This document shows positions 46,403-58,246 of a stretch of DNA of 64,000 bases, one piece after another (position 1 is the stretch's first letter; the number at the start of each line of letters is the position of its first letter). The position numbers and the translations under genes are program-made. The notes beneath the pieces are model-generated. The model was given only the letters and a program-made list of their open reading frames with translations, ran no database searches and was not told the DNA's origin. Source of the DNA: Histoplasma ohiense (taxonomy: Eukaryota > Ascomycota > Eurotiomycetes > Onygenales > Ajellomycetaceae). Location: contig JAEVHH010000006.1 in NCBI GenBank assembly GCA_017607445.1, positions 1,302,001 through 1,366,000 of the forward strand, in the 5' to 3' direction.

Positions 46403-47734
46403 ATGGCCTCTACTCACAGCATCCATCATACTTGTGCTACCACTGAATCTGAAGCAACAAACATCATGGAAGAAAACCACAAAACACACACTTCTGCCAC
46501 TGAAAGTGTGCAACAAGCATCATCTTCCTCTATGAAATTGAATTCTGAGTATAGTTCAGAAGAGGATACCTCTTCTGAAGATCTCAGCACAATTGAGACT
46601 GAGAAGATAGCTGTGACCAGAAGAATCAAAAAATTACAGACTGAGAAAGAATTGCAAGAACTCCAACAGCAGTGTGACACTTTACTACAAGAATTGAATG
46701 AAACAATTCCAGCCACTCAAAATACACTAGAAGCACATCCAAACCACAGTAGAGATGCAACTAGCATGAATAATAACCACAATAACATCATCAGTATTCT
46801 CAGACCATCAGAAGCCACACTACAAGCACTCAACATCTTAATGAAAAGTGCTGTGACTACTGTCAGTGGGAGACATAGTTGGGTACCACTTTGACAATTA
46901 GAACTTCAAGATCCCAGCATGAGTGGTCACCCTTCTCAGAGAGATGTGGAAAAGTTTCAAGATCAAAGCATGAAAGAATTCAAAAACTTTGTTACAGCTG
47001 CTATCACTTTCCATGTCAGTGATCTTGATTACTACAACAAACACAACCATTGAAAGATCATCGAAGCTGTTACTCATTTCAATGTTGAGATGCAACAACA
47101 TTGGTATCAACATACATATGATATGCGGACTTTGCCACCATGGGAAGAATTTGTTAGTTGGATGCAATGTCAAGTCACTGATTCAGATAGAAGTTTCCGA
47201 GATGTCAATAGACAGTACTGAAAAACAGAGCAACAAGGAGATCAGACAGTTCAACAATTTGCTTCACACTTACAATCAATTGAAGAATATCTGCAGCATT
47301 CTTATAGCAAATATCATTGGAAATCACACCTCTATATGAAAGTTCTACCTTCCATTCACCGAGAATTTGACAAATATGCAACCAAATTGGAAGAGTTAAG
47401 CTATGATGCCACTCTACATAAACTTGCAATGGCAGAATTGAATCTGCCAGAGAGACAGAAGAAGCTTAAAGAGAAGTCAAATTTCAAAAACCCCACTCAA
47501 AGCTTTAACAACAGAAATAATGCTGATAATAGATCACAAAACAAATGCAGATGGAATGACACTACAAAGTCTGATGACTCCATTCAATTGAAATATTGCC
47601 ATTATTGCAAGTGACCAGGACATACCATCGATTTGTGTTTCAAACAACCCAAAGACAAATCCAAAAATGCCAAGTCTGACTCAAAACCCAATACAAAAGA
47701 CACAAAGAACTCAAAGGACTCAAAAAACACTTAA
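46403..47734 (+). pseudogene. A3 gag (best preserved full-length gag)
   Basis: ATG at 46403 (MASTHSIHHTC). The N-terminal third is Ser/Glu-rich with a coiled coil (RIKKLQTEKELQELQQQ). A helical core (FVTAAITFHVSDLDYY, LPPWEEFVSWMQCQ, FASHLQSIEEYLQHS) follows, and the zinc knuckle CHYCK-stop-PGHTIDLC is at 47597-47638. The basic Lys/Asn/Ser tail ends at TAA 47732-47734. Only about four in-frame TGA interrupt 444 codons, the first at 46892. A slippery A AAA AAC lies at 47722-47728. Gag would form the particle and bind element RNA. Confidence 0.87.
47722..47728 (+). promoter_or_regulatory. -1 ribosomal frameshift heptamer, A3
   Basis: A AAA AAC in exact zero-frame phase (codons AAA AAC), one sense codon before the gag TAA. 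Slipping back one base enters the pol frame, which is open from there through the ATG at 47755. Confidence 0.72.
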
Positions 47735-50700
47735 AACACACCATTCAGCTCACAATGGCAGTCATAAGCATGGAAAGTCAATGCAAAAACACCTTAAACT
47801 TCACTGTCACAGTGGAACTCACTACATCTAAGAGTCTGCAAAAAGTGCTTGCACTAGTAGACTCTGGGTCAGAAGTGAACTGTGTTGATGAATTTTGGAC
47901 AAAGAATCACAATCTAGAAGCTGCTCACTGCAAAACCAAAATGATCAAGTCAATTGATGAATGCATAATGCACTCCTTTGGAGAGTATAACATTGCAACT
48001 ACTGTCACTGATCATAAGAGTAATGCACAGCAGACATCTCATTCCTTCCATGCAATGAAGATGAAGGACTACAATCTTGTATTAGAATTTCCTTGATTAA
48101 GACAAACAAATCCTCTTATAGATTGATCAGATGGACAATTCTTCTTTAGAAGCTCTGAAGATGAACAACAGCCTCAAATTATTTCTGAACAAGATGCCTT
48201 AGCTGAAGTTCTCACAGAAGCTAGAGTAGAAATGCTTGTAGTATTATCTACAGAACATTCAAAAGACTCAAAGCATGCTTCACATGTATTCTCAGCTGCA
48301 TATTCAGACTTGCCGACTGGTCTACCTGATTATGTCATGCCATATGTGCATATCTTCTCAGAAGAAGCTGCTATAAGCATGAAAAGATCAGAAGAGATGG
48401 AACACTGCATAGATCTCAAGTCTGATACACAACCTCTCTTTATGTCAATATACAATCTCTCTGAAACTGAGTTAGCCGCCCTAAGAGAATATTTAAAAAA
48501 TGCATTAGATAAAGGGTGGATACAATCATTCAGTAGCCCAGCTGATGCACTGATTCTCTTTGTTCTCAAAAAAGATGATGAACTCTGTCTTTGTGTAGAC
48601 TATCAAGGGTTAAATCAAATCACCATCAAGAACTGATACCCTCTGCCTCTAATAAGTGAATTACTTGATAGACTTTCAAAAGCCAAGATATTCACTAAGC
48701 TGGACCTTCAAGATGCCTATCACTGCATACTTATAGCAGCAAAAGACCATTGGAAGACAGTCTTTAGAACAAGATATGAACATTTTGAATATGTAGTTAT
48801 GCCATTTGGACTAGCTAATGCTCCAGCGACATTCCAAGCATACATTAACAATGCCTTGTCTGATTTGTTGGATATATGTTGCGTTGTCTATTTGGACGAC
48901 ATTCTCATATTCTCCAATTCAAAGCAGAAACATAAAGTGCATGTTACTAAGGTGCTAGAATGTCTTGAGTGTGTGAATCTATTTGCAAAACTCTCTAAGT
49001 ATGAATTTGAAGTGGACAAGATCTTGTTTCTGGGGTTTGTTATAGATACAAATGATGTTGAGATGGAGTCAGACAGAGTCTCCACTATTGTGGAATGGCC
49101 TACATCTAAATCAATTAAAGAGGTTCAATTCTTCTTGAGCTTTGCTAATTTCTATCAGCAATTTATTAAGTCTTTCTCCTCTATTGCAGCCCCATTATTT
49201 GAACTTACAAAAGGGAGCAAGAAGGGGGAAAGAAAAGCCACTTTTATGTGGACAGAAGATGCTCAAAGCACTTTCAATGAGCTCAAATCACACTTTATGC
49301 ATGCTTCTCTATTAGCTCATTTTGACTCAGCTTGACATATTCAGATTGAATCTGATGTGTTCACTTTTGCAGTCACTGCTATCCTGTCACAGTTGCAGGA
49401 TGATGGGCACTGGCATTCAGTTGTCTTCTGGTCAAGAAAGTTGATTGATGTGGAAACACATTATGATACTCATGATAAAGAACTCTTGGCTATTGTAGCA
49501 GCATTTAAGAATTGAAGACACTATCTGAAGAGAAGTCAGTATTCAATTCAAGTCTGATCTGATCATGCCAATCTGCAGTACTTTATGACAACTAAGGAAC
49601 TGAACAGACATCAGATCAGATGGATGGAAGCTTTATCTGCTTATGATTTTGTATTACTGCATCACTCTGGATCAAAGAATCCAGCTGATGGGCTCAGTCA
49701 TTGTGCAGACTACAGTGAGGCCTATAATGATCAAACTATGTTATCTACCCTGCAACAGAAGCTGAAACATGAAGTTAGACTAGGCTGAAAAGCTGATACT
49801 TCTTTTCAAAATGATATTTCTTCTGATGTAGTCTGTGCACAGATCTCTAATGAGCAAAATGCTCTTTTTAATGAGTGAAAAGCACTCCATACATTGACAT
49901 CTTCTATCTCTCACATAAACTCTTCCCCTCTGTTGCATGTTGAGCAATATATGCCCCGGATTGCAGTCAATAAGACTATTCTTGGGGACTCAGCATACAC
50001 AGAAATGCCTGAATCCTTCATCTCATTTCTGAGTAAAGCACAGAAGATTGATTCTTTTGCTGCTGAGCAAAGAGAGAAGATAAAAGAGAAGGATATGACT
50101 GTCACTGAAAATATGCTATAGACAATTTCTGAGAATGATATATTGCATGCTGATGATTGCATGTATGTCCCTCAACAAAAAGCACTCATTGATGAAATTA
50201 TCAGTGCAAATCATGATGATCCACAGAGGGGTCACTTTGGTATAAAAAAGTTCATAGACAGCATCCAGGACAAATACTATTGACATGAGCTAGTCAGAAA
50301 TATCAAAGATTATATATCCACTTGTGATACTTGTCAAAGAGTAAAGCCAAAACAGCACAGACAATATGGAGAATTGGGTACAATCCTCTTACCATCAAAT
50401 CCTTTCAAGTTCATTACTATGGATTTTATTACAGGCTTGCCAGCCTCTACATTCCTCCATCAAACCTATGATGCAATTTTAGTGATTGTGGATATATATA
50501 CCAAGTTTACAATCTATATTCCTTGCATCAAAAACATTACAGCCAACAAACTAGCAGAAATTGTTTATACCAAGTTCTATACAATTTATGGAGTACCCAA
50601 AAACCATATATCTGATTGAGGTTCACTGTTTACAAGCCATTATTGATCCACCTTTTGTTATATGCTAGATGCACACTGGAAACTTTCAACAGTCTTTCAC

Positions 50701-51573
50701 CCTCAAACAGATGATCAAACAGAACAACAAAATCAAACCTTGGAGCATTACCTTCAATGCTTTACCAACTATCATCAAGATGACTGGACATGCTGGCTAC
50801 CACTGACACAGTTTGTTTACAATACCTCTCAACATGCCTCTACTGAAATGGCACCCACAGAAGCCTTAATGGGATATCAACCTGATTTGAAAATTAATGT
50901 CAGCAAACCACCACAACCGGTCGCCATACATGCTGCTAGCCGCGCGAAACATATTGAGGAAACACACCATAAGCTCATTGAGAACCTACAAAAGACATGA
51001 CAAGCACAGAAAATCTATTACAATGCAAAACATAAATCTCAACAATTTAAAATAGATGACTATGTCATGCTCAATGCAAAAAATCTCCAATTGCTGCGCC
51101 CAGTTCACAAACTTGATCATAAATATATTGGATTCTTCAAGATTCTGGATATCATTGGAAAACAAGTGTACAAACTAGAACTGCCATCTTCATATAGAAG
51201 CATTCATTCTGTATTCCACATATCTTTATTGAAGCCATACAACCGCAGGAATGGAGCTCTACCAGAACCAGGACTGGAACTTGTTGACAGTGAAGAAGAA
51301 TATCAAGTTGAAGAAATTCTTGAAAAACAACAACAAAAAAACAAACCTCTGAAATATCTTGTGAGATGGACAGGTTGGGGTCCTAGTGGTGATACATGGG
51401 AACCAGAAGAAAACATATTGAACACTCAGGCATTCAAAATCTTTCTTGAACAAGAAAATGAACAACAAATACAAAACCAACATACTCTCAAACATCAAAA
51501 GTGCAAACTTCAAGTTGAAAGATGTCAGAAGTGCAAATCTCACCCAAACTCCAATCAAATGCATTCTTTTTAG
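47735..51573 (+). pseudogene. A3 pol (best preserved family A pol)
   Basis: One frame, -1 to gag, without indels over 3.8 kb. Protease VDSGSEVN is at 47857-47880. RT is at about 48430-49080, with LCVDYQGLNQ, KLDLQDAYH and intact YLDD at 48889-48900. RNase H is at about 49340-49570. The integrase HHCC finger is at about 50200-50345 (ANHDD, GHFG, CDTCQR). Core residues are MDF near 50417, HISD near 50605 and EQQNQTLE near 50720. The chromodomain is at 51295-51440 (YQVEEILEKQ, YLVRWTGWGPSGDTWEPEEN). The stop is TAG after MHSF. About a dozen in-frame stops, nearly all TGA, inactivate it. Confidence 0.88.
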
Positions 51574-52520
51574 AAGGATTTTATCAGAGAAAAGGGAAAA
51601 AAGGAAAAAAATTCAATTTGGGTATAATAAATACAAAAAATAAAACATACAAGCAAGGAAAAAAAACAAAGAAAACAGGTTCTAAGGAAAGTCTAAAGAC
51701 CCCCAGTCCACTCACTTTCATCTCATCTCTCATCTCTCACTTTCTCTTCTCCCTTTCACCATCTCTCTCATCCCTCCTCTCTGCCATCCTCACCCAATAC
51801 TCCTTCTGGTACTTGTATATTACAGGCACCCATTTTGAATGCAGGGGTATAGACAAATGCCTATCTCACAACACATTTGTCTTCTCACATCTCTCCTCCC
51901 TCATCAATCTATCCATTCTTCAGCACATCTGATGAAGGAAGACATTTCTTCTCATCTTCTTCTTTCACTCCTCCATCATCCAGGGCACCCTCTCCCCCTG
52001 CTTCACTGACATCAGTGGTAAATTGACAAAGGAAGCAGGCACCATGGGCACTGCTGCAGCCACCAGTGTCTCCACAATCTCCTCCATTGACTCCCCAGCC
52101 AACTTCTCTCTCATCAACCCCTCCCCAGTCAACTTCTCCACCGCAGAGCCCCCAAAGCTCATCATTCTCAAAATCCTCTCTTCCTCTAACACCTCTGCTC
52201 TGGAAGGACCAGACACAACCACAGCCTCCAAAACCTGCATCTCTGCAGGCTCAGCTGCCGCCCGGCACTGGGACCATAGAGCATTCACCCCTGCCCTGCC
52301 CCAAGCAGACAGCATCACCAGGCGAGGTGCGTCCAATCATTTTACCAAACAATGAAGGTGACTTTTGTGGTTGGTCATATCCTCCCCAGCCGCCACCCCC
52401 GCGAAGATAAACGCTCGCCCGCGCATGATGCGCCTCAGAAGAGGCGTATCACGCACCTAGCATCATTATCAGTATATCAACATTGCTAAGGGCACTACTA
52501 TCTATCCAAAAGCAAATTTG
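51574..52520 (+). other. A3 3' region with open frames on both strands
   Basis: The segment 52023-52355 is open on the plus strand (TKEAGTMGTAAATSVST ...) and 51965-52336 on the minus strand (starting MDAPRLVML, containing LMREKLAGESMEEIVETL). The equivalents at 5504-5804 and 58650-58974 are also open on both strands. GC and CpG rise sharply at 52140-52460. A hairpin is at 52427-52450. No similarity to a known protein is recognised. It could be an acquired host fragment, an extra or antisense retroelement ORF, or non-coding. Confidence 0.5.
52427..52450 (+). promoter_or_regulatory. Hairpin in family A 3' region
   Basis: GATGCGCCTC, loop AGAA, GAGGCGTATC: ten pairs, one of them G-T. A counterpart with more G-T pairs is at 5966-5989, and a weaker one near 59095-59120. 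Role unknown. Confidence 0.5.
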
Positions 52521-52655
52521 AAGAAAGAGAAAGAAGATGTGCGAAATACATACATCGATATATATATACATATAGAAATAGCGGTAGCGAGAGTATAATG
52601 GAAAGAGGTAAGAATAAGCGAAGATAATAAGGAAATAATAAATGAGTGCATTACA
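52521..52655 (-). repeat. Inverted partial LTR at right end of A3
   Basis: Reverse complement of the first half of the family A LTR, ending GTGCATTACA next to the CTTTT duplicate. It is fused to the 3' region through about 15 shared purine-rich bases (AAGAAAGAGAAAGA). It keeps the CpGs of GCGGTAGCGAGAG. Confidence 0.85.
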
Positions 52656-52660
52656 CTTTT

Positions 52661-52736
52661 CTCTTTCTTTTCTTAATCAATTTGTAATCTGTAATTAGAA
52701 TAGTATCAAATTGTTAATCGAAGTACGCCCGTTACA
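52661..52736 (+). repeat. 3' LTR of B1, last 76 bases
   Basis: CTCTTTCTTTTCTTAATC ... TACGCCCGTTACA. Right end of the B0-B1 tandem; the flank starting AGTTG should be its target duplicate. Confidence 0.88.
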
Positions 52737-52760
52737 AGTTGTATCCACTCTTTATCTAAT
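52737..52760 (-). pseudogene. A0 RT fragment between two insertions
   Basis: AGTTGTATCCACTC then TTTATCTAAT is the reverse complement of family A RT (compare 48500-48525). CTAAT at 52756-52760 is the left duplicate of A2; A0 resumes at 60178. Confidence 0.85.
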
Positions 52761-53028
52761 TGTAATGCACTCATTTATTATTTCCTTATTATCTTCGCTT
52801 ATTCTTACCTCTTTCCATTATACTCTCGCTACCACTATTTCTATATGTATATATATATCGATGTATGTATTTTGCATATCTTCTTTCTCTTTCTTTTCTT
52901 CCTTAGCAATTAGCTACACTACACTACATTACACTACTATACTACACTTTACAATATATTACTATTATCTCTGCTACACTATAAACTATCTTCTACTGTT
53001 ACTTTTCACACTGTCACTACACCTCACA
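52761..53028 (+). repeat. 5' LTR of A2
   Basis: 268 bases. AGCAATTAG at 52905-52913 pairs with CTAATCACT at 53033-53041 apart from one decayed CpG. Confidence 0.93.
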
Positions 53029-53075
53029 GTTTCTAATCACTCAATCTTTGAGAGACAGTTCATTGAGTAATAGTC

Positions 53076-54407
53076 ATGACCTCTATCCACAGCATCCACT
53101 GTACTTGTGCTACTGCTGAATCTGAAGCAACAAACATTATGAAAGAAAACTGTGAAACACACACTTCTGCCACTGAAAGTGTGCAATAAACATCATCTTT
53201 CTCTATGAAATCAGACTCTGAGTATAATTCAGAAGAGGATACCTCTTCTGAAGATCTCAGTGCAATTGAGACTGAGAAGATAACTGTGATCAGAAGAATC
53301 AAAAAATTACAGACTGAGAAAGAATTGCAAGAACTTCAACAGCAGTGCAACACTTTACTACAAGAATTGAATGAAACAATTCCAGTCATCTGAAATATAC
53401 TAGAAGCACATTTGAACCATGATAGAGATGCAACTAGCATGAATGATAACTGTGATAACATCATCAGTATTCTTGAATCATCAGAAGCCACACTACAAGT
53501 GCTCAATATCTTAGTGAAAAGCATCATGACTACTGTCAGTGAAAGATGTAGTTGAGTATCACTTTGACAATTAGAACTTTGAGATCTCAGTATGAGTGAT
53601 CACTCTTCTCAGAGAGATGTGGAAAAGTTCTGAGATCAAAGTATGAAAGAATTCAAAAACTTTGTTACAGCTGCTATCACTTTCCATGCCAGTGATCTTG
53701 ATTACTACAATGAACACAATCATCAAAAGATCATTGAAGCTGTTACTCATTTCAATGTTGAGATGCAACAACATTGGTATCAACATACACATAATATATG
53801 AACTTTGCCACCATGGGAAGAATTTGTTAGTTGGATGCAATGTCAAGTCATCAATTCAGATAGAAGTTTCCAAGATGCTGATAGACAGTACTGAAAAACA
53901 GAGCAATAAGAAAATCAGACAGTTCAACAATTTGCTTCACATTTACAATCAATTGAAGAGCATCTGCAGCATTTTTATAGCAAATATCATCAGAAATCAC
54001 ACCTCTATATGAAAGTTCTACCTTCCATTCACTGAGAATTCAACAAATATGCAATCAAATTGAAAGAGTTAAGCTATGATGCCACTCTACATAAACTTGC
54101 AATGACAGAATCGAATCTGTCAGAGAGACAGAAGAAGCTTAAAGAGAAGTCAAATTTCAAAAACCCCACTCAAAGCTTTAACAACAGAAATAATGCTGAT
54201 AATGAATCACAAAACAAACACAGATGAAATGACACTACAAGATTCAATGACTCCACTCAATCAAAATATTGCTGTTATTGCAAGCAACCAGGATATATCA
54301 TTGATTTGTGTTTCAAACAACCCAAAGATGAATCCAAAAATGCCAAGTTCAACTCAAAACTCAATACAAAAGACACAAAGAACTCAAAGAACTCAAAAAA
54401 CACTTAA
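53076..54407 (+). pseudogene. A2 gag remnant
   Basis: ATG at 53076 (MTSIHSIHCTC). Same layout as 46403-47734. The segment 53205-53393 (EEDTSSEDLSAIETEK, RRIKKLQTEKELQELQQQ) is open. The zinc knuckle CYCKQPGYIIDLC-like is near 54270-54312, with its His changed to Tyr. TAA stop at 54405-54407. Roughly a dozen TGA/TAA interruptions, more decayed than A3. Confidence 0.84.
54395..54401 (+). promoter_or_regulatory. -1 ribosomal frameshift heptamer, A2
   Basis: A AAA AAC in gag zero phase, one codon before TAA 54405-54407; pol is in the -1 frame. Confidence 0.7.
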
Positions 54408-57400
54408 GATATATCATTCAGCTCACAATGACAGTCATAAACATGAAAAGTCAATACAAAAACATCTTAAGCTTCACTGTCACAGTGAAACTCACTACAT
54501 CTAAGAGTCTGCAAGAAATGCTTGTACTAGTAGACTCTGAGTCAGAAGTAAACTGTGTCAATGAATTTTGAACAAAGAATCACAATCTAGAAGCTGCTCA
54601 CTGCAACATCAAAATGATCAAGTCAATTGATGAATGTATAATACACTTCTTTGAAGAGTATAACATTGCAACTACTGTCACTGATCACAAGAATAATGCA
54701 CAGCAGACATCTCATTTCTTTCATGTGATGAAGATGAAGAACTACAATCTTGTATTAGAATTTTCTTGATTAAGACAAACAAATCCTCTTATAGATTGAT
54801 CAGATGGACAATTCTTTTTTAGAAACTCTGAAGATAAACAACAACCTCAAATTATTTCTGAACAAGATGTCTTAGCTGAAGTTCTCACTGAAGCTAGAGT
54901 AGAAATACTTGTAGTATTATCTACAGAACATTCAAAAGACTCAAAGCATGCTTCATATATATTCTCAGCTGTATATTTGAACTTGTCAACTGGTCTACTC
55001 AATTATGTCATGTCATATGCACATATCTTCTCAGAAGAAGCTGCTATAAGCATGAAAAGATCAGAAGAGACAGAACATCATATAGATCTCAAGTCTGATA
55101 CACAATCTTCATTTATGCTGATATACAATCTCTCTGAAACTGAGTTAACTGCTCTAAGAGAATATTTAAAAAATGCATTAGATAAAGAGTGAATACAACT
55201 GTTCAGTAGCTCAGCTGATGCACTGATTCTCTTTATCTCTAAAAAAGATAATGAACTTCATCTTTGTGTAGACTATCAAGAATTAAATTGAATCATCATC
55301 AAGAACTGATATCCTCTATCTCTAATAAATGAATTACTTGATAGACTTTCAAAAGCCAAGATATTCACTAAGCTGGACCTTTGAGATGCCTATCACTGCA
55401 TACTTATAGCAGCAAAAGACTGTTGGAAGACAGTCTTTAGAACAAGATATGAACATTTTGAATATGTAGTTATACCATTTGAACTAGCTAATACTTCAGC
55501 AACATTTCAAGCATACATTAACAATGTCTTGTCTGATTTGTTGAATATATGTTGCATTGTCTATTTGGATGACATTCTCATATTCTTCAATTCAAAGCAG
55601 AAATATAAAGTGCATGTTACTAAGATGCTAGAACATCTCAAGCATGCAAATCTATTTGCAAAACTCTCTAAGTGTGAATTTGAAGTGGACAAAATCTTGT
55701 TTCTGAGGTTTGTTATAGATACAAATGATATCAAGATGAAGTCAGACAGAGTCTTCACTATTGTGAAATGACTTACATCTAAATCAATTAAAGAGGTTCA
55801 ATTCTTCTTGAACTTTGCTAATTTCTATTGACAATTTATTAAGTCTTTCTCCTCTATTGCAGCCCCATTATTTGAACTTACAAAAGAGAGCAAGAAGAGG
55901 GAAAGAAAAGCTACTTTTATATGAACAGAAGATGCTCAAAGCACTTTCAATGAGCTCAAATCACACTTTATACATGCTTCTCTATTAGCTTATTTTGACC
56001 CAGCTCAGTATATTCAGATTGAATCTGATGCATCCACTTTTGCAGTCACTGTTATTCTGTCACAGTTGCAGAATGATGAGCACTGACATTCAGTTGTCTT
56101 CTGATCAAAAAAGTTGATTGATGTGGAAATGTGTTATGATACTCATGATAAAGAACTCTTGGCTATTGTAGCAGCATTTAAGAATTGAAGACATTATCTG
56201 AAGAGAAGTCAGTATTTAATTCAAGTCTGATCTGATCATATCAATCTGCAGTACTTTATGATGACTAAGAAACTGAACAGATGTCAGATCAGATGAGTGG
56301 AAGCTTTATCTGCTTATGATTTTGTATTACTGCACCACTCTGAATCAAAGAATTCAGCTGATGGGTTCAGTTGTTGCACAGACTACAGTGAGATCTATAA
56401 TGACCAAACTATGTTATCTACTCTGTAACAGAAGTTGAAATATGAAGTTAGACTAAACTGAAAAGCTGATACTTCTTTTCAAAATGATATTTCTTCTGAT
56501 ATAGTCTGTGCATGAGTCTCTAATAAGCAAAATACTTCTTTTAATAAGTGAAAAGTGCTTCATACATCAATATCTTCTATCTCTCATGTAAACTCTTTCT
56601 CTTCATTGCATGTTGAGCAATATATGCTCTGGATTGCAGTCAATAAGACTATTCTTGAGGACTCAGTATATACAGAAATATCTGAATCCTTCATCTCATT
56701 TCTGAGTAAAGCACAGAAGATTGATTCTTTTGCTGCTGAGCAAAGAAAGAAGATAAAAGAGAAGAATATGACTGTTGCTGAAAATATGCTATAAACAATT
56801 TCTGAGAATGATATATTGTGTGCTGATGGTTGTGTGTATGTCTCTCAACAAAAGACACTCATTGATGAAATTATCAGTGCAAACCATGATGATCTGCAGA
56901 GGGGTCACTTTGGTATAAAAAAGTTCATAGACAGCATTCAGAACAAATACTATTGACATGAGCTAGTCAGAAATATCAAAGATTATATATTCACTTGTGA
57001 TACTTGTCAAAGAGTAAAGCCAAAACAGCACAGACAATATGGAGAATTGAGTATAATTCTCTTATCATCAAATTCTTTTGAGTTCATTACTATAAATTTT
57101 ATTACAGGCTTGCCAGCCTCTACATTTCTCCACCAAACCTACAATGCAATTTTAGTGATTGTGGATATATATATCAAGTTTACAATCTATATTCCTTGCA
57201 TCAAAAACATTACTGCTGACAAACTAGCAGAAATTGTTTATATCAAGTTCTATACAATTTACAGAGTACTCAAAAACCATATATTCAATTGAGGTTCACT
57301 GTTTACAAGTCATTATTGGTTCATCTTTTGTTATATGCTAGACACATGCTGGAAACTTTCAACAGCCTTTCACTCTCAAACAGATGATCAAATGAAACAA

Positions 57401-58246
57401 CAAAATCAAATCTTGAAACATTATCTTCAATGCTTTACCAACTATCATCAAGATGACTGAGCACACTGACTACCACTGATGCAGTTTGTTTACAATATCT
57501 TTCAACATATCTCTACTGAAATGACATTCACAGAAGTCTTAATGAGATATTGATCTGATTTGAAAATTAATGTCAGCAAACCACCACAACCAGTCACCAT
57601 ACATGCTGCTAGCTGCACAAAACATATCAAGAAAACACATCATAAGCTCATCAAGAATCTACAAAAGACACAACAAACACAGAAAATCTATTATAATGCA
57701 AAACATAAGCTTCAACAATTTAAAATAGATGATTATGTCATGCTCAATGCAAAAAATCTCCAATTGCTGCATTCAGTTCACAAACTTGATCATAAATATA
57801 TGGGATTCTTCAAGATTCTGAATATCATCAGAAAATAAGTGTACAAACTAGAACTGTCATCTTCATATAGAAGCATTCATTCTGTATTCCATGTATCTTT
57901 ATTGAAGCCATACAACCACAGAAATGGAGCTCTATCAGAATCAGAACTGAAACTTGTCAACAGCAAAGAAGAATATCAAGTTGAAGAAATTCTTGAAAAA
58001 CAACAACAAAAAAACAGATCTTCAGAATATCTTGTGAGATGAACAGATTGAGATTCTAGTGATGATACATGAAAATCAGAAGAAAATATATTGAACACTC
58101 AGACATTCAAAATCTTTCTTGAAAAAGAAAACAAACAACAAATACAAAACCAACATACTTTCAAACATCAAAAGTGTGAACATCAAATTGAAAAACACTA
58201 GAAGCACAAATCTCACCCAAACTCCAATCAAATGCATTCTTTTTAG
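54408..58246 (+). pseudogene. A2 pol remnant
   Basis: Same frame throughout, ATG equivalent at 54428, final TAG at 58244-58246. Protease DSE (from DSG) is near 54530. RT YLDD is intact near 55562-55573. RNase H is about 56010-56240. The integrase finger is about 56880-57015. In the core, MDF has become INF near 57090 and the second Asp is Asn (IFN-stop-G) near 57288. The chromodomain at 57970-58110 has lost key Trp codons to TGA. Length equals the A3 pol, so there are no large indels. Confidence 0.86.

Larger units (their letters stand above)
44751..52655. mobile_element. Aberrant family A composite A3
   Basis: One insertion by its TSD (CTTTT, 44746-44750 and 52656-52660). From left to right it holds LTR (44751-45028), gag fragment (45076-45540), 3' leader (45541-45790), LTR (45791-46068), 9 internal bases, LTR (46078-46355), gag-pol (46403-51573), 3' region (51574-52520) and an inverted partial LTR ending GTGCATTACA at 52655. 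Both outer ends are therefore the same U3 terminus, TGTAATGCAC, in opposite orientation. There is no normal 3' LTR. Confidence 0.85.

Noticed and set aside
52427..52462. Helitron 3' end (hairpin followed by CTAG)
   Set aside because: The base after CTAG is C, not the expected T. The segment is shared by all family A copies and no Rep/helicase or TC 5' end is seen.
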